A stretch of DNA of 11,114 bases from NCBI GenBank assembly GCA_900545055.1, contig UQXP01000049.1:1-11114 (forward strand). The letters are read 5' to 3'. Shown in pieces: positions 5,802 to 11,114 of the stretch. The translations under genes and the position numbers were made by a program. The stretch's first letter is position 1, and every line of letters starts with the position of its first letter. The notes beneath the pieces are model-generated. The model was not told the DNA's origin, did not search any database, and saw nothing but the letters and a program-made list of their open reading frames with translations. The DNA comes from an uncultured Collinsella sp. (GTDB lineage Bacteria > Actinomycetota > Coriobacteriia > Coriobacteriales > Coriobacteriaceae).

Positions 5802-6713
5802 CTACGAACGCGCCGCGACCAGCAGCTCTGCCGTCGCCGCCCAACCATCGACAATTTTGCCGCGCGTAACGAAAGCGTTCTCGCAAGCAGCCAGGAACTC
5901 GGGCGCGCCGGCGCTCGTCAGGCCATTCTCGACCAGGCAGAACGTGCCCACGTGATCGGCCATGTAGAAGTCGGACTCGGAGTCGCCGAGCGCCAACGTC
6001 TCCTCGCGCTCGATCCCCAGGTGCTCGCAGAAGCGCGCAATGGCGACGCCTTTGTTGAGGCCCGCGGGGTTGATGTTGAATGCGCGACCGTCCTCGACGC
6101 GATCGAGTTCGAGCGTCGTCGGCTTGGACAGGTGAGTCAGATGGCCGTTGCAAGCCCAGATCAGACCGCAGCCGGTCTCGTCCAGGATGGCCTGGACCTC
6201 ATCGTCGGGCACATCGCCGCGCATGCCGACGGTGACCTCACGGTATTTGTAGCCGGTCGACATGTCGTTGTGATACTCGATCTTGTGCGGCCAGCGGGCG
6301 AGGATCTTCTCGCACACGCCGGTCTGTTCGATCACCTGGTGCGGCGTGAGGCCGCAGGCGGGGTCGTAAGGCATGTCGCCGGTCAGATACTCCCAATCGT
6401 TGGCTTTGAGGTCGTACATGACCAGGCCGCCCATCTCACCGATGTAGGAGTTGAGGCCGAGCACGCGCGCGTCCTCGTGGATCATGGTACGGTTGCGGCC
6501 CGAGGTGGGAACCACCTGAATACCAGCGCGAGCGAGCGCCACGACGGCCTCGACGAGTTTGGTCGAGGGGTTGCCGTCGTTGTCGCGCAGCACGCACGAG
6601 CCGGGTGCAAGCATCGTGGCATCCAGGTCGGTAAAGACGTACTTGACCTTGGCCAAGCGCTCGCGCATCTCGCCCGAAAGCTCGGCAACGGTCGGCAGGG
6701 TATTGTGGGACAT
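5802..6713 (-). CDS. HAD superfamily hydrolase, Cof-like sugar or nucleotide phosphatase
   Basis: A predicted cytoplasmic haloacid-dehalogenase-type phosphatase of 303 residues. All four motifs are present. Motif I is VFTDLDATM, with nucleophile Asp29 and acid/base Asp31. Motif II is VPTSGRN, with Thr70/Ser71. Motif III is GLNKGVAI, with Lys221. Motif IV is LGDSESDFYMAD, with Asp244 and Asp248. The roughly 130 residues between motifs II and III form a large cap of the type seen in Cof/phosphomannomutase-like members (C2 cap), which usually act on small phosphorylated sugars or nucleotides. The start at 6713 has GGAG five bases upstream; an ATG 14 codons earlier has no ribosome binding site. 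The substrate cannot be read from sequence. Sitting between murE and murI suggests, but does not show, a role related to wall precursors or sugar phosphates. Confidence 0.85.
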   Translation of the reverse strand: MSHNTLPTVAELSGEMRERLAKVKYVFTDLDATMLAPGSCVLRDNDGNPSTKLVEAVVALARAGIQVVPTSGRNRTMIHEDARVLGLNSYIGEMGGLVMYDLKANDWEYLTGDMPYDPACGLTPHQVIEQTGVCEKILARWPHKIEYHNDMSTGYKYREVTVGMRGDVPDDEVQAILDETGCGLIWACNGHLTHLSKPTTLELDRVEDGRAFNINPAGLNKGVAIARFCEHLGIEREETLALGDSESDFYMADHVGTFCLVENGLTSAGAPEFLAACENAFVTRGKIVDGWAATAELLVAARS

Positions 6714-6778
6714 GGTTACTCCGTTTACGTAGAAGGGTTTGGACTTGGACGGCATGTTTTGATTGAGGGAACACGCTT

Positions 6779-6811
6779 ATGGCGACAGCGCACTCAGGGC
6801 GCCGCCGCCAT
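6779..6811 (-). terminator. GC-rich hairpin between murE and the HAD gene, no T-run
   Basis: On the minus strand ATGGCGGCGGCGC pairs with GCGCTGTCGCCAT over 13 positions (two G-T wobbles) around a seven-base loop. In plus-strand RNA the two wobble positions would be A-C mismatches, so the fold favours the transcript of murE. AAGCG follows rather than T residues, so it is more likely a processing or stability hairpin than a full terminator. Confidence 0.45.
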
Positions 6812-6817
6812 CATGGT

Positions 6818-8383
6818 TCATAAGTCAAACTGGGTAACATCGATCAGGCGATTGGCCAGCGAAAGGTCGCTCTCGATGGGCACGAACTCGTCGCCCACGT
6901 GCATGAGCTCCTCGTCACCCTTTGCCAGCAGCAAGACAATGGTGGGAGCATCGGGGTTGACGTACTCCTCGCGCGCCGCCTTGAACGCCGCATGCACAGC
7001 GGCTTCGCGGTCGAGGACAATCTTGTTCGGCGTATCGTCGGGAACATGCTCGGCAAGCTCGCGACAGACCTTCATCGGGTCCTCGTGAGCTGGATCCTCG
7101 TTCGTAAAGATCATCAGGTCGGAATACGGTGCGGCCTCGCGTGGTAATTGCTCGCGGCGCTCCTGAGCCTTGCCGCCGGCGGCGCCAAACAGCGCAATGA
7201 CGGGGCTGGCGGGAAACGCGCGCTTGACCGACGAGAAAAGCGAACGGAACGAAAGCTGGTTGTGCGCGTAGTCGACGACACAAATCACGCGACCGTCCTT
7301 CGACTCCACGACCTCCATACGGCCCGGCACACGCAGTTTGGAGAGGCCCTTCTTGATGGCATCGATACCGATGCCGATCTCGCGCGCAGCGGCGATAGCG
7401 ACCAGCGCGTTTTCCACGTTAAAGTCTCCCGCGATACCCAGCAGGACCTTCTCCCCCGCCTCGGACTCGTCGGCACACAGGCCATGCAAGTTGAACTCGA
7501 TGCTAAAGCCGACCATGCGTACGTCGCTCGCCCACAGGCTTGCCTCGGGATGCTCGACGCCAACGGTCACCAAGCGCTCGGCCGTCGACGCTGCCTCCAG
7601 CACACGGTCGACCTCTTCGGTGCCCAGATTCACCACGGCGGTTTTTGCCTGGTCAAAGATCCTGAGTTTGCTCTCAAAATAATCCTCAAACGTGGGGTGT
7701 TCAATCGGCGAGATGTGGTCGCGGCCGATGTTGAGGAAGCACGCCACGTCAAACGGCAGATTCTCGACGCGTTGGTACTTGAGCGCCTGGCTCGAGACCT
7801 CCATGACCATGGACTGGCGACCGGACGTGCGGCAGTTGGCGATATGGCGCCAAACCTCGGGGGCCTCGGGCGTGGTGTTGGTGCTCTCGTAGCACTCGAT
7901 ACCATCGTCGGTACTCACCGAGCCGATCATGCCGCAGGACTCGCCCGCCGCCTTGATGATGGACTGGAGCATAAAAGCGGCCGTGGTCTTTCCCTTGGTG
8001 CCGGTGATGCCCACGATCTTGACGTCGTGGTCAGGACGGTCGTAGACCTCCGGCGGCAACAGGGCCATGGCCGTGCGAACACTATCAACAACCAGCATCG
8101 CAGCACCGCTCTCCTGCGCCAGCGGCTCCAGAGACTCGACCAGCGACTCCTCGCACACAAATGCGACGGCGCCCGCATCGAGCGCCATGCTCAAAAACGC
8201 GGGCTTAAAGGCAGCACCTTTGCAAAAGAATACGTCACCTGCCGAGACCACGCGCGAATCAAACGAGCAGCCGGTCACGGCACGCTCGTCAACCTGCTCT
8301 GATGCGCGCAGCTCGCCGCACACGTCGAGAAGCTTGGCAAGCGTATCGACCGTGGTCACGGTCGCGGAATCCGAATGGTGCAT
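6818..8383 (-). CDS. murE: UDP-N-acetylmuramoyl-dipeptide ligase MurE (amino acid likely not diaminopimelate)
   Basis: MurE adds the third stem-peptide amino acid to UDP-MurNAc-L-Ala-D-Glu using ATP, in the cytoplasm. The 521-residue product has the three Mur-ligase domains. The N-terminal UDP-binding domain includes FDSRVVSAGDVFF (41-53). The central ATPase domain includes the P-loop GITGTKGKTT (125-134), STNTTPEA (167-174), MEVSSQAL (194-201) and YFESKL (235-240), with the probable carbamylated Lys239. The C-terminal domain includes PGRMEVV (353-359), DYAHN (371-375) and the amino-acid recognition motif EDPAHEDP (429-436). The DAP-adding enzymes have DNPR there; the Ala instead of Arg resembles lysine-type enzymes (DNPA). 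Lysine or ornithine is therefore more likely than DAP, as inference. The ATG at 8383 has AAAGGTG upstream. It is the first gene of the murE-HAD-murI-rph unit and has its own promoter. Confidence 0.93.
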   Translation of the reverse strand: MHHSDSATVTTVDTLAKLLDVCGELRASEQVDERAVTGCSFDSRVVSAGDVFFCKGAAFKPAFLSMALDAGAVAFVCEESLVESLEPLAQESGAAMLVVDSVRTAMALLPPEVYDRPDHDVKIVGITGTKGKTTAAFMLQSIIKAAGESCGMIGSVSTDDGIECYESTNTTPEAPEVWRHIANCRTSGRQSMVMEVSSQALKYQRVENLPFDVACFLNIGRDHISPIEHPTFEDYFESKLRIFDQAKTAVVNLGTEEVDRVLEAASTAERLVTVGVEHPEASLWASDVRMVGFSIEFNLHGLCADESEAGEKVLLGIAGDFNVENALVAIAAAREIGIGIDAIKKGLSKLRVPGRMEVVESKDGRVICVVDYAHNQLSFRSLFSSVKRAFPASPVIALFGAAGGKAQERREQLPREAAPYSDLMIFTNEDPAHEDPMKVCRELAEHVPDDTPNKIVLDREAAVHAAFKAAREEYVNPDAPTIVLLLAKGDEELMHVGDEFVPIESDLSLANRLIDVTQFDL

Positions 8384-8417
8384 CTTTCACCTTTCTCAGC
8401 CATTTGGCAGGGACGGT

Positions 8418-8446
8418 TTTATAGTAACTGAAACGCACCCACGCAA
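8418..8446 (-). promoter_or_regulatory. murE operon promoter
   Basis: On the minus strand TTGCGT (8446-8441) and TATAAA (8423-8418) are exactly 17 bases apart and lie 35 bases before the murE ATG. The -35 element overlaps the last T residues of the asnB terminator, so one unit ends where the next begins. The same TTGCGT serves as the -35 element of veg. Confidence 0.65.
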
Positions 8447-8469
8447 AAACGGCTCCCGGAGGAGCCGTT
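8445..8469 (-). terminator. Rho-independent terminator of asnB
   Basis: On the minus strand AACGGCTCC and GGAGCCGTT form a perfect 9-bp stem with a four-base loop, and the T-run continues to 8445. It starts 25 bases after the asnB stop codon. Confidence 0.92.
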
Positions 8470-8494
8470 ACGCGCAGGCGTTCGTAAGCCGAGG

Positions 8495-10375
8495 CTAGGC
8501 AGCCTGAACAGAAGGCTGGCCCTCGTCGATAAAGAAGCGCTTGTACCACACTAGGAACACGAGCGGCGTATAGATCTTGCGCTGGAAATCGCCCTTGCCC
8601 GCAAAGTGCAGATCGAGCAGGTGCATGAGCTCGTCGGTATTGAAGAACTCGCTTGCCCACGGCGCGGTGAAGTACTCCTTGACATAGTCGTACCACTTTT
8701 GCTCGCGCAGCCAGTAGACAATCGGCACCGGGAAGCCCACCTTGGGACGGGTGGCCCACTCATCGGGCAGCGACTTGTTGGCAGCGTGGCGGAGTACCTG
8801 TTTGTTGCCGTTCTCGTTGATGCGGTAGCGGTCGGGAATGTGCTCGGCGAACTCCATGACTTTGCGGTCCAGGAAGGGCACGCGCAGCTCCAGCGAGTGT
8901 GCCATGCACATCTTGTCGGCCTTGAGCAGAATGTCGCCCGGGAGCCACATGTTCATGTCCAGGTACTGCTTCTTGACCAGCTCGGGCTGACCCTTCACGC
9001 GCGCATAGATGGGAGCGGCAAGCTCGAAGGCGCCATCGCCGGTGTTGTACTCGGGCTTGAGCACGCCGTCGACCTCGCGCTCCGGCCATACCAGAGCCTG
9101 TCCCAGGAACGACTTTTCGGGGATCTCGGCACCCTTGACCAGGAAGTTATGTCCCTTGAAGTACGGCATATGCAGCGCCATGTTACCGAGCGCGCGACGG
9201 ATGGGCAGCGGCACCATCTTTTTGTACTTGCGCACCGGGACCGTGTCCTCGTAGTAGGCGTAGCCGCCAAAGAGCTCGTCGGCGCCTTCGCCCGAAAGCA
9301 CGACGGTGACGTCCTTGCGGGCCATCTCGGCCAAGAACCACAGCGGCACGGAAGACAGGTTGGACTGCGGCTCGTCCATGTGATACTGGATGTCCTCGAG
9401 CGCACCGAAGAACTCGTCGGCGGTAATCATCTTGCGAACGTTTTCGACGCCGAGCTTATCGGAAAGCTCCTTGGCGTAGTTGGTCTCGTTAAAGTTCTTG
9501 TAGTCAAAGCCCACCGAGAAGGTCTTGTCGGGCATGAGGCAAGCGGCGATGTAGCTGGAGTCGACGCCACCGGAGAGGAACGACGCGACCTTGACGTCGG
9601 CGATGCGATGGGCCTCGACGCTCTCGTGCACGACCTCGTCCAGCTCATCGACGTACTCCTCGAACGGCTTCTCGACGGCAGAGTAATCGCAATCCCAGTA
9701 GCGCTCGATGTTCATCTTGCCGGTCGGGATATCGACGGTAAAGTAGTGCGCCGGCGGCAGCTTGTAGACACCCTCGAAGAAGGTCTCCTCGGTTGCCGAA
9801 TACTGCAGCGTCATGTACGGACGCAGGGCCTTTTTGTTGACCGCCTTGTGGAAGTGCGGGTAATCCAGGAAGCTCTTGATCTCGGAACCAAAGAGCACGC
9901 CCGGAGCGCCGTCGCCCGCATCGGCCATGGGATAGTAATAGAGCGGCTTGATGCCAAAGATGTCGCGGGCGCCAAAAAGCTTGTTCTTCTTTTTGTCCCA
10001 GATGACGAAGGCGTACATACCGCGCAGGCGATCGAGGACGGCCTCGCCCCACTCCTCGTAGCCGTGTAGGAGGCTCTCGGTGTCGGCGCCGCAGTGGAAC
10101 TTGTAGCCCTTGGCCTCGAGCTCGGAACGGAGTTCTTGGAAGTTGTAGATCTCGCCGTTGAAGACAATGACGACGCTGCCGTCCTCATTGGCCATGGGCT
10201 GAGCGCCGGCCTCGGTCAGGTCGAGGATCGACAGGCGGCGGAAGCCCAGGGCAACGCGGCCGTCGATAAACTGACCGCCCATGTCGGGACCGCGATGGAC
10301 GATGCGGTCCATCATCTTGGTGAGCACCTCGGATTGGTTATCCGTCCCACCGACAAAACCGACAAAACCGCACAT
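8495..10375 (-). CDS. asnB: Asparagine synthetase B (glutamine-hydrolysing)
   Basis: AsnB makes asparagine from aspartate, ATP and glutamine-derived ammonia. The 626-residue product is full length. The N-terminal class II glutamine amidotransferase domain (about 1-210) begins MCGFVGFVGG. Cys2 becomes the nucleophile once Met1 is removed. RRLSILDL (46-53), NGEIYNF (73-79) and GADTE (96-100) bind glutamine. The synthetase domain has the PP-loop FLSGGVDSS (266-274) for ATP, and VVLSGEGADELFGGY (358-372). The C-terminal part carries LELRVPFLDRKVMEFA, also conserved. The ATG at 10375 has AGAGGGGA upstream and is fixed by the required Cys2. The gene is a single transcription unit with a terminator behind it, divergent from tRNA-Val. 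The intact PP-loop argues for a true asparagine synthetase. Some members of the family modify cell-wall peptides, which cannot be ruled out. Confidence 0.93.
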   Translation of the reverse strand: MCGFVGFVGGTDNQSEVLTKMMDRIVHRGPDMGGQFIDGRVALGFRRLSILDLTEAGAQPMANEDGSVVIVFNGEIYNFQELRSELEAKGYKFHCGADTESLLHGYEEWGEAVLDRLRGMYAFVIWDKKKNKLFGARDIFGIKPLYYYPMADAGDGAPGVLFGSEIKSFLDYPHFHKAVNKKALRPYMTLQYSATEETFFEGVYKLPPAHYFTVDIPTGKMNIERYWDCDYSAVEKPFEEYVDELDEVVHESVEAHRIADVKVASFLSGGVDSSYIAACLMPDKTFSVGFDYKNFNETNYAKELSDKLGVENVRKMITADEFFGALEDIQYHMDEPQSNLSSVPLWFLAEMARKDVTVVLSGEGADELFGGYAYYEDTVPVRKYKKMVPLPIRRALGNMALHMPYFKGHNFLVKGAEIPEKSFLGQALVWPEREVDGVLKPEYNTGDGAFELAAPIYARVKGQPELVKKQYLDMNMWLPGDILLKADKMCMAHSLELRVPFLDRKVMEFAEHIPDRYRINENGNKQVLRHAANKSLPDEWATRPKVGFPVPIVYWLREQKWYDYVKEYFTAPWASEFFNTDELMHLLDLHFAGKGDFQRKIYTPLVFLVWYKRFFIDEGQPSVQAA

Positions 10376-10426
10376 ATACTATCCCCTCTGCTGTTGCTGG
10401 GCATCAAATCGAATCAGTAGCTTTTG

Positions 10427-10432
10427 AGTATA
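10427..10432 (-). promoter_or_regulatory. -10 element of a possible asnB promoter
   Basis: TATACT stands on the minus strand 51 bases before the asnB ATG. No good -35 element is visible 16-18 bases upstream, so this may be a weak or activator-dependent promoter. Confidence 0.35.
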
Positions 10433-10524
10433 CCCGAGGGCGTAAAGAGGGACGGAATGTTCAGGCAATCTCAACTGAATCAGCTCCGCTGTGACACGCG
10501 CCAGTTACCTTTAATGGATATGAG

Positions 10525-10552
10525 GTGAATGAGGCGATTGTTTTGCTATACT
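10525..10552 (+). promoter_or_regulatory. tRNA-Val promoter
   Basis: TATACT (10547-10552) is preceded by TGC, an extended -10 element, and lies 10 bases before the tRNA. GTGAAT (10525-10530), 16 bases further upstream, is a weak -35 match. The spacing to the tRNA 5' end fits a start point close to base 10559. Confidence 0.55.
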
Positions 10553-10562
10553 CTCTCCGCAC

Positions 10563-10638
10563 GGGCGATTGGCGCAACGGTTAGCGCAGGTGCTTTACAC
10601 GCACAAGGCTGGGGGTTCGAATCCCTCATCGCCCACCA
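10563..10638 (+). tRNA. tRNA-Val (anticodon UAC)
   Basis: The acceptor stem GGGCGAT pairs with ATCGCCC. The D-stem is GCGC/GCGC. The anticodon arm has loop TTTACAC, giving anticodon UAC (decodes GUA). The T-arm GGGGG/CCCTC encloses TTCGAAT. Discriminator A is followed by an encoded CCA (10636-10638). The outer pair of the anticodon stem is a G-A mismatch and one T-stem pair is G-T, both mild irregularities. Confidence 0.93.
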
Positions 10639-10709
10639 CTTGATCGAAAAGGCTCCCAGCGATGGGGGCCTTTCTTTTTTGTGCCCAGTGCAGAGGGATT
10701 CGAACCCGC
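10621..10709. repeat. Direct repeat, copy 1 (tRNA-Val tail, terminator, inverted T-arm)
   Basis: This 89-bp unit matches 10808-10896 at 85 of 89 positions with no gaps, by hand alignment. It starts in the middle of the tRNA-Val T-loop and includes the rest of the tRNA, the terminator, and an 18-base inverted T-arm-like sequence (AGAGGGATTCGAACCCGC) ending at 10709. Confidence 0.9.
10648..10680 (+). terminator. Rho-independent terminator of tRNA-Val
   Basis: AAAGGCTCCCA and TGGGGGCCTTT form an 11-bp stem (one T-G wobble) with loop GCGA. CTTTTTT follows. It begins nine bases after the encoded CCA. Confidence 0.93.
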
Positions 10710-10807
10710 AAGGGTGCGGAGCTGAGGAAACGCGAAGCGTTTTCCAGCGCAGCACGCGAGGAGCGAAGCGACGAAGCGGAAGCGGGCGGCGCCAGCCGCA
10801 CGCGGAC
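10710..10807. other. 98-bp spacer between the repeat copies, rich in short GCG/AAG motifs
   Basis: No gene. It holds a near-perfect hairpin, GGAAACGC with GCGTTTTCC (10726-10745, one bulged T). A run of short, related words follows (GAGCGAAGCGACGAAGCGGA), then a second small hairpin, GCGGC/GCCGC. The composition differs from the coding DNA nearby and looks like a dispersed-repeat sequence, but only one copy is visible here. Confidence 0.4.
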
Positions 10808-10825
10808 ATCCCTCATCGCCCACCA
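10808..10825 (+). pseudogene. tRNA-Val 3'-end fragment
   Basis: The 18 bases ATCCCTCATCGCCCACCA equal the last 18 bases of the intact tRNA-Val, from the T-loop to the CCA. The preceding bases do not continue the tRNA, so this is a remnant and not a functional tRNA. Confidence 0.85.
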
Positions 10826-10834
10826 CTTGATTGA

Positions 10835-10867
10835 AAAGGCTCCCAGCGATGGGGGCCTTTCCTTTTT
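10835..10867 (+). terminator. Second copy of the tRNA-Val terminator
   Basis: The 11-bp stem and GCGA loop are identical to the first copy. The T-run is one base shorter because of a T-to-C change at 10862. It has no functional tRNA gene in front of it. Confidence 0.8.
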
Positions 10868-10896
10868 GTGCCCATCGCAGAGGGATTCGAACCCGC

Positions 10897-11114
10897 CAGC
10901 ACGTCTGTCACAAAGGCCGTGGCCAAAAAATGGCAAAAATGAGTACTGCTACCTTGGTTACAACATATAAATAGATAGTATTTGCTTAAGTTTCGTAACA
11001 TATGTCCATTATAAGGACTAACAGTTGGACCAGAATCGTGCATTCATCGCCATTTCGACGGTCGCGCGCGCAGACGTGGTGTAAGAGTGTCCTGAGGTCC
11101 GTCGCTGCAAGTCC
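10897..11114. other. Non-coding, A+T-rich stretch at the right edge
   Basis: No convincing gene on either strand. Between about 10917 and 11030 the sequence is clearly richer in A and T than the rest of the window, with TATAAATAGATAGTAT and CATTATAAGG. Weak promoter-like pairs reading rightward can be picked out (TTGGTT/TAGTAT, 16 bases apart), but nothing decisive. The last 60 bases become GC-rich again and may begin a feature outside the window. Confidence 0.4.

Larger units (their letters stand above)
10808..10896. repeat. Direct repeat, copy 2 (tRNA-Val tail fragment, terminator, inverted T-arm)
   Basis: Second copy of the 89-bp unit, offset by exactly 187 bases from copy 1. The four differences are at 10832, 10862, 10875 and 10876. 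Sequence identity starts and stops abruptly, at 10808 and 10896. Confidence 0.9.

Noticed and set aside
5535..7088. Long plus-strand open frame of 517 codons opposite murI, the HAD gene and part of murE
   Set aside because: It crosses three well-supported minus-strand genes, has no recognisable domain, and arises from GC-rich codon bias.
7148..8302. Plus-strand frame opposite murE (384 codons)
   Set aside because: Shadow frame; Arg/His/Leu-rich with no motif.
8606..10069. Long plus-strand frame opposite asnB (487 codons)
   Set aside because: Antisense shadow of a gene with clear catalytic motifs; the low-complexity Val/Leu/Gly/Asp-rich product matches no family I know.
10529..11043. Small frames on both strands near tRNA-Val with products such as RDSNPQ or GDEGFEPP
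   Set aside because: These peptides are familiar false translations of tRNA T-arm sequence and its complement, not proteins.
1..11114. CRISPR array, transposase or insertion sequence
   Set aside because: No regularly spaced repeat series and no transposase-like reading frame is visible; the only repeat pair is the one beside tRNA-Val.

Overview
The window looks like chromosomal core DNA from a high-GC Gram-positive anaerobe. I suggest a Coriobacteriia member close to Collinsella, from codon use, the GC-rich coding strand and gene content; this is inference, not a database match. Every protein gene reads on the minus strand. The plus strand has one functional gene that I can see, a valine tRNA at the right end. 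Long plus-strand reading frames opposite the genes are codon-bias shadows.

Read in the direction of transcription (right to left), the layout is as follows. asnB (asparagine synthetase B, 8495-10375) ends in an intrinsic terminator. The murE promoter lies against that terminator and drives murE, a HAD-family phosphatase, murI and rph. These combine cell-wall precursor synthesis (MurE, MurI) with tRNA 3'-end maturation (RNase PH), and an intrinsic terminator overlaps the rph stop codon. Next come rdgB and dtd, two quality-control enzymes (non-canonical NTP removal and D-aminoacyl-tRNA deacylation). A separate promoter drives a Veg-family protein and ispE (isoprenoid precursor synthesis), the veg/ispE neighbourhood also known from Firmicutes. 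Then come a proline tRNA with its own terminator, tatA with its own promoter and terminator, and greA followed by the start of lysS, which runs off the left edge. A terminator-like hairpin sits directly before the lysS ribosome binding site.

The right end (10376-11114) is different. The region between asnB and tRNA-Val holds divergent promoters. Downstream of tRNA-Val(UAC), an 89-bp unit is present twice, 187 bp apart. It consists of the tRNA 3' end, the tRNA terminator and an inverted T-arm-like sequence. Beyond the second copy the DNA becomes A+T-rich and has no gene I recognise.

I do not see a clear new multi-gene system. The items most worth a second look are the duplicated tRNA-tail module, a perfect inverted repeat filling the spacer of the tatA promoter, the possible attenuator in front of lysS, and the amino-acid-recognition motif of MurE, which argues against diaminopimelate as its substrate.
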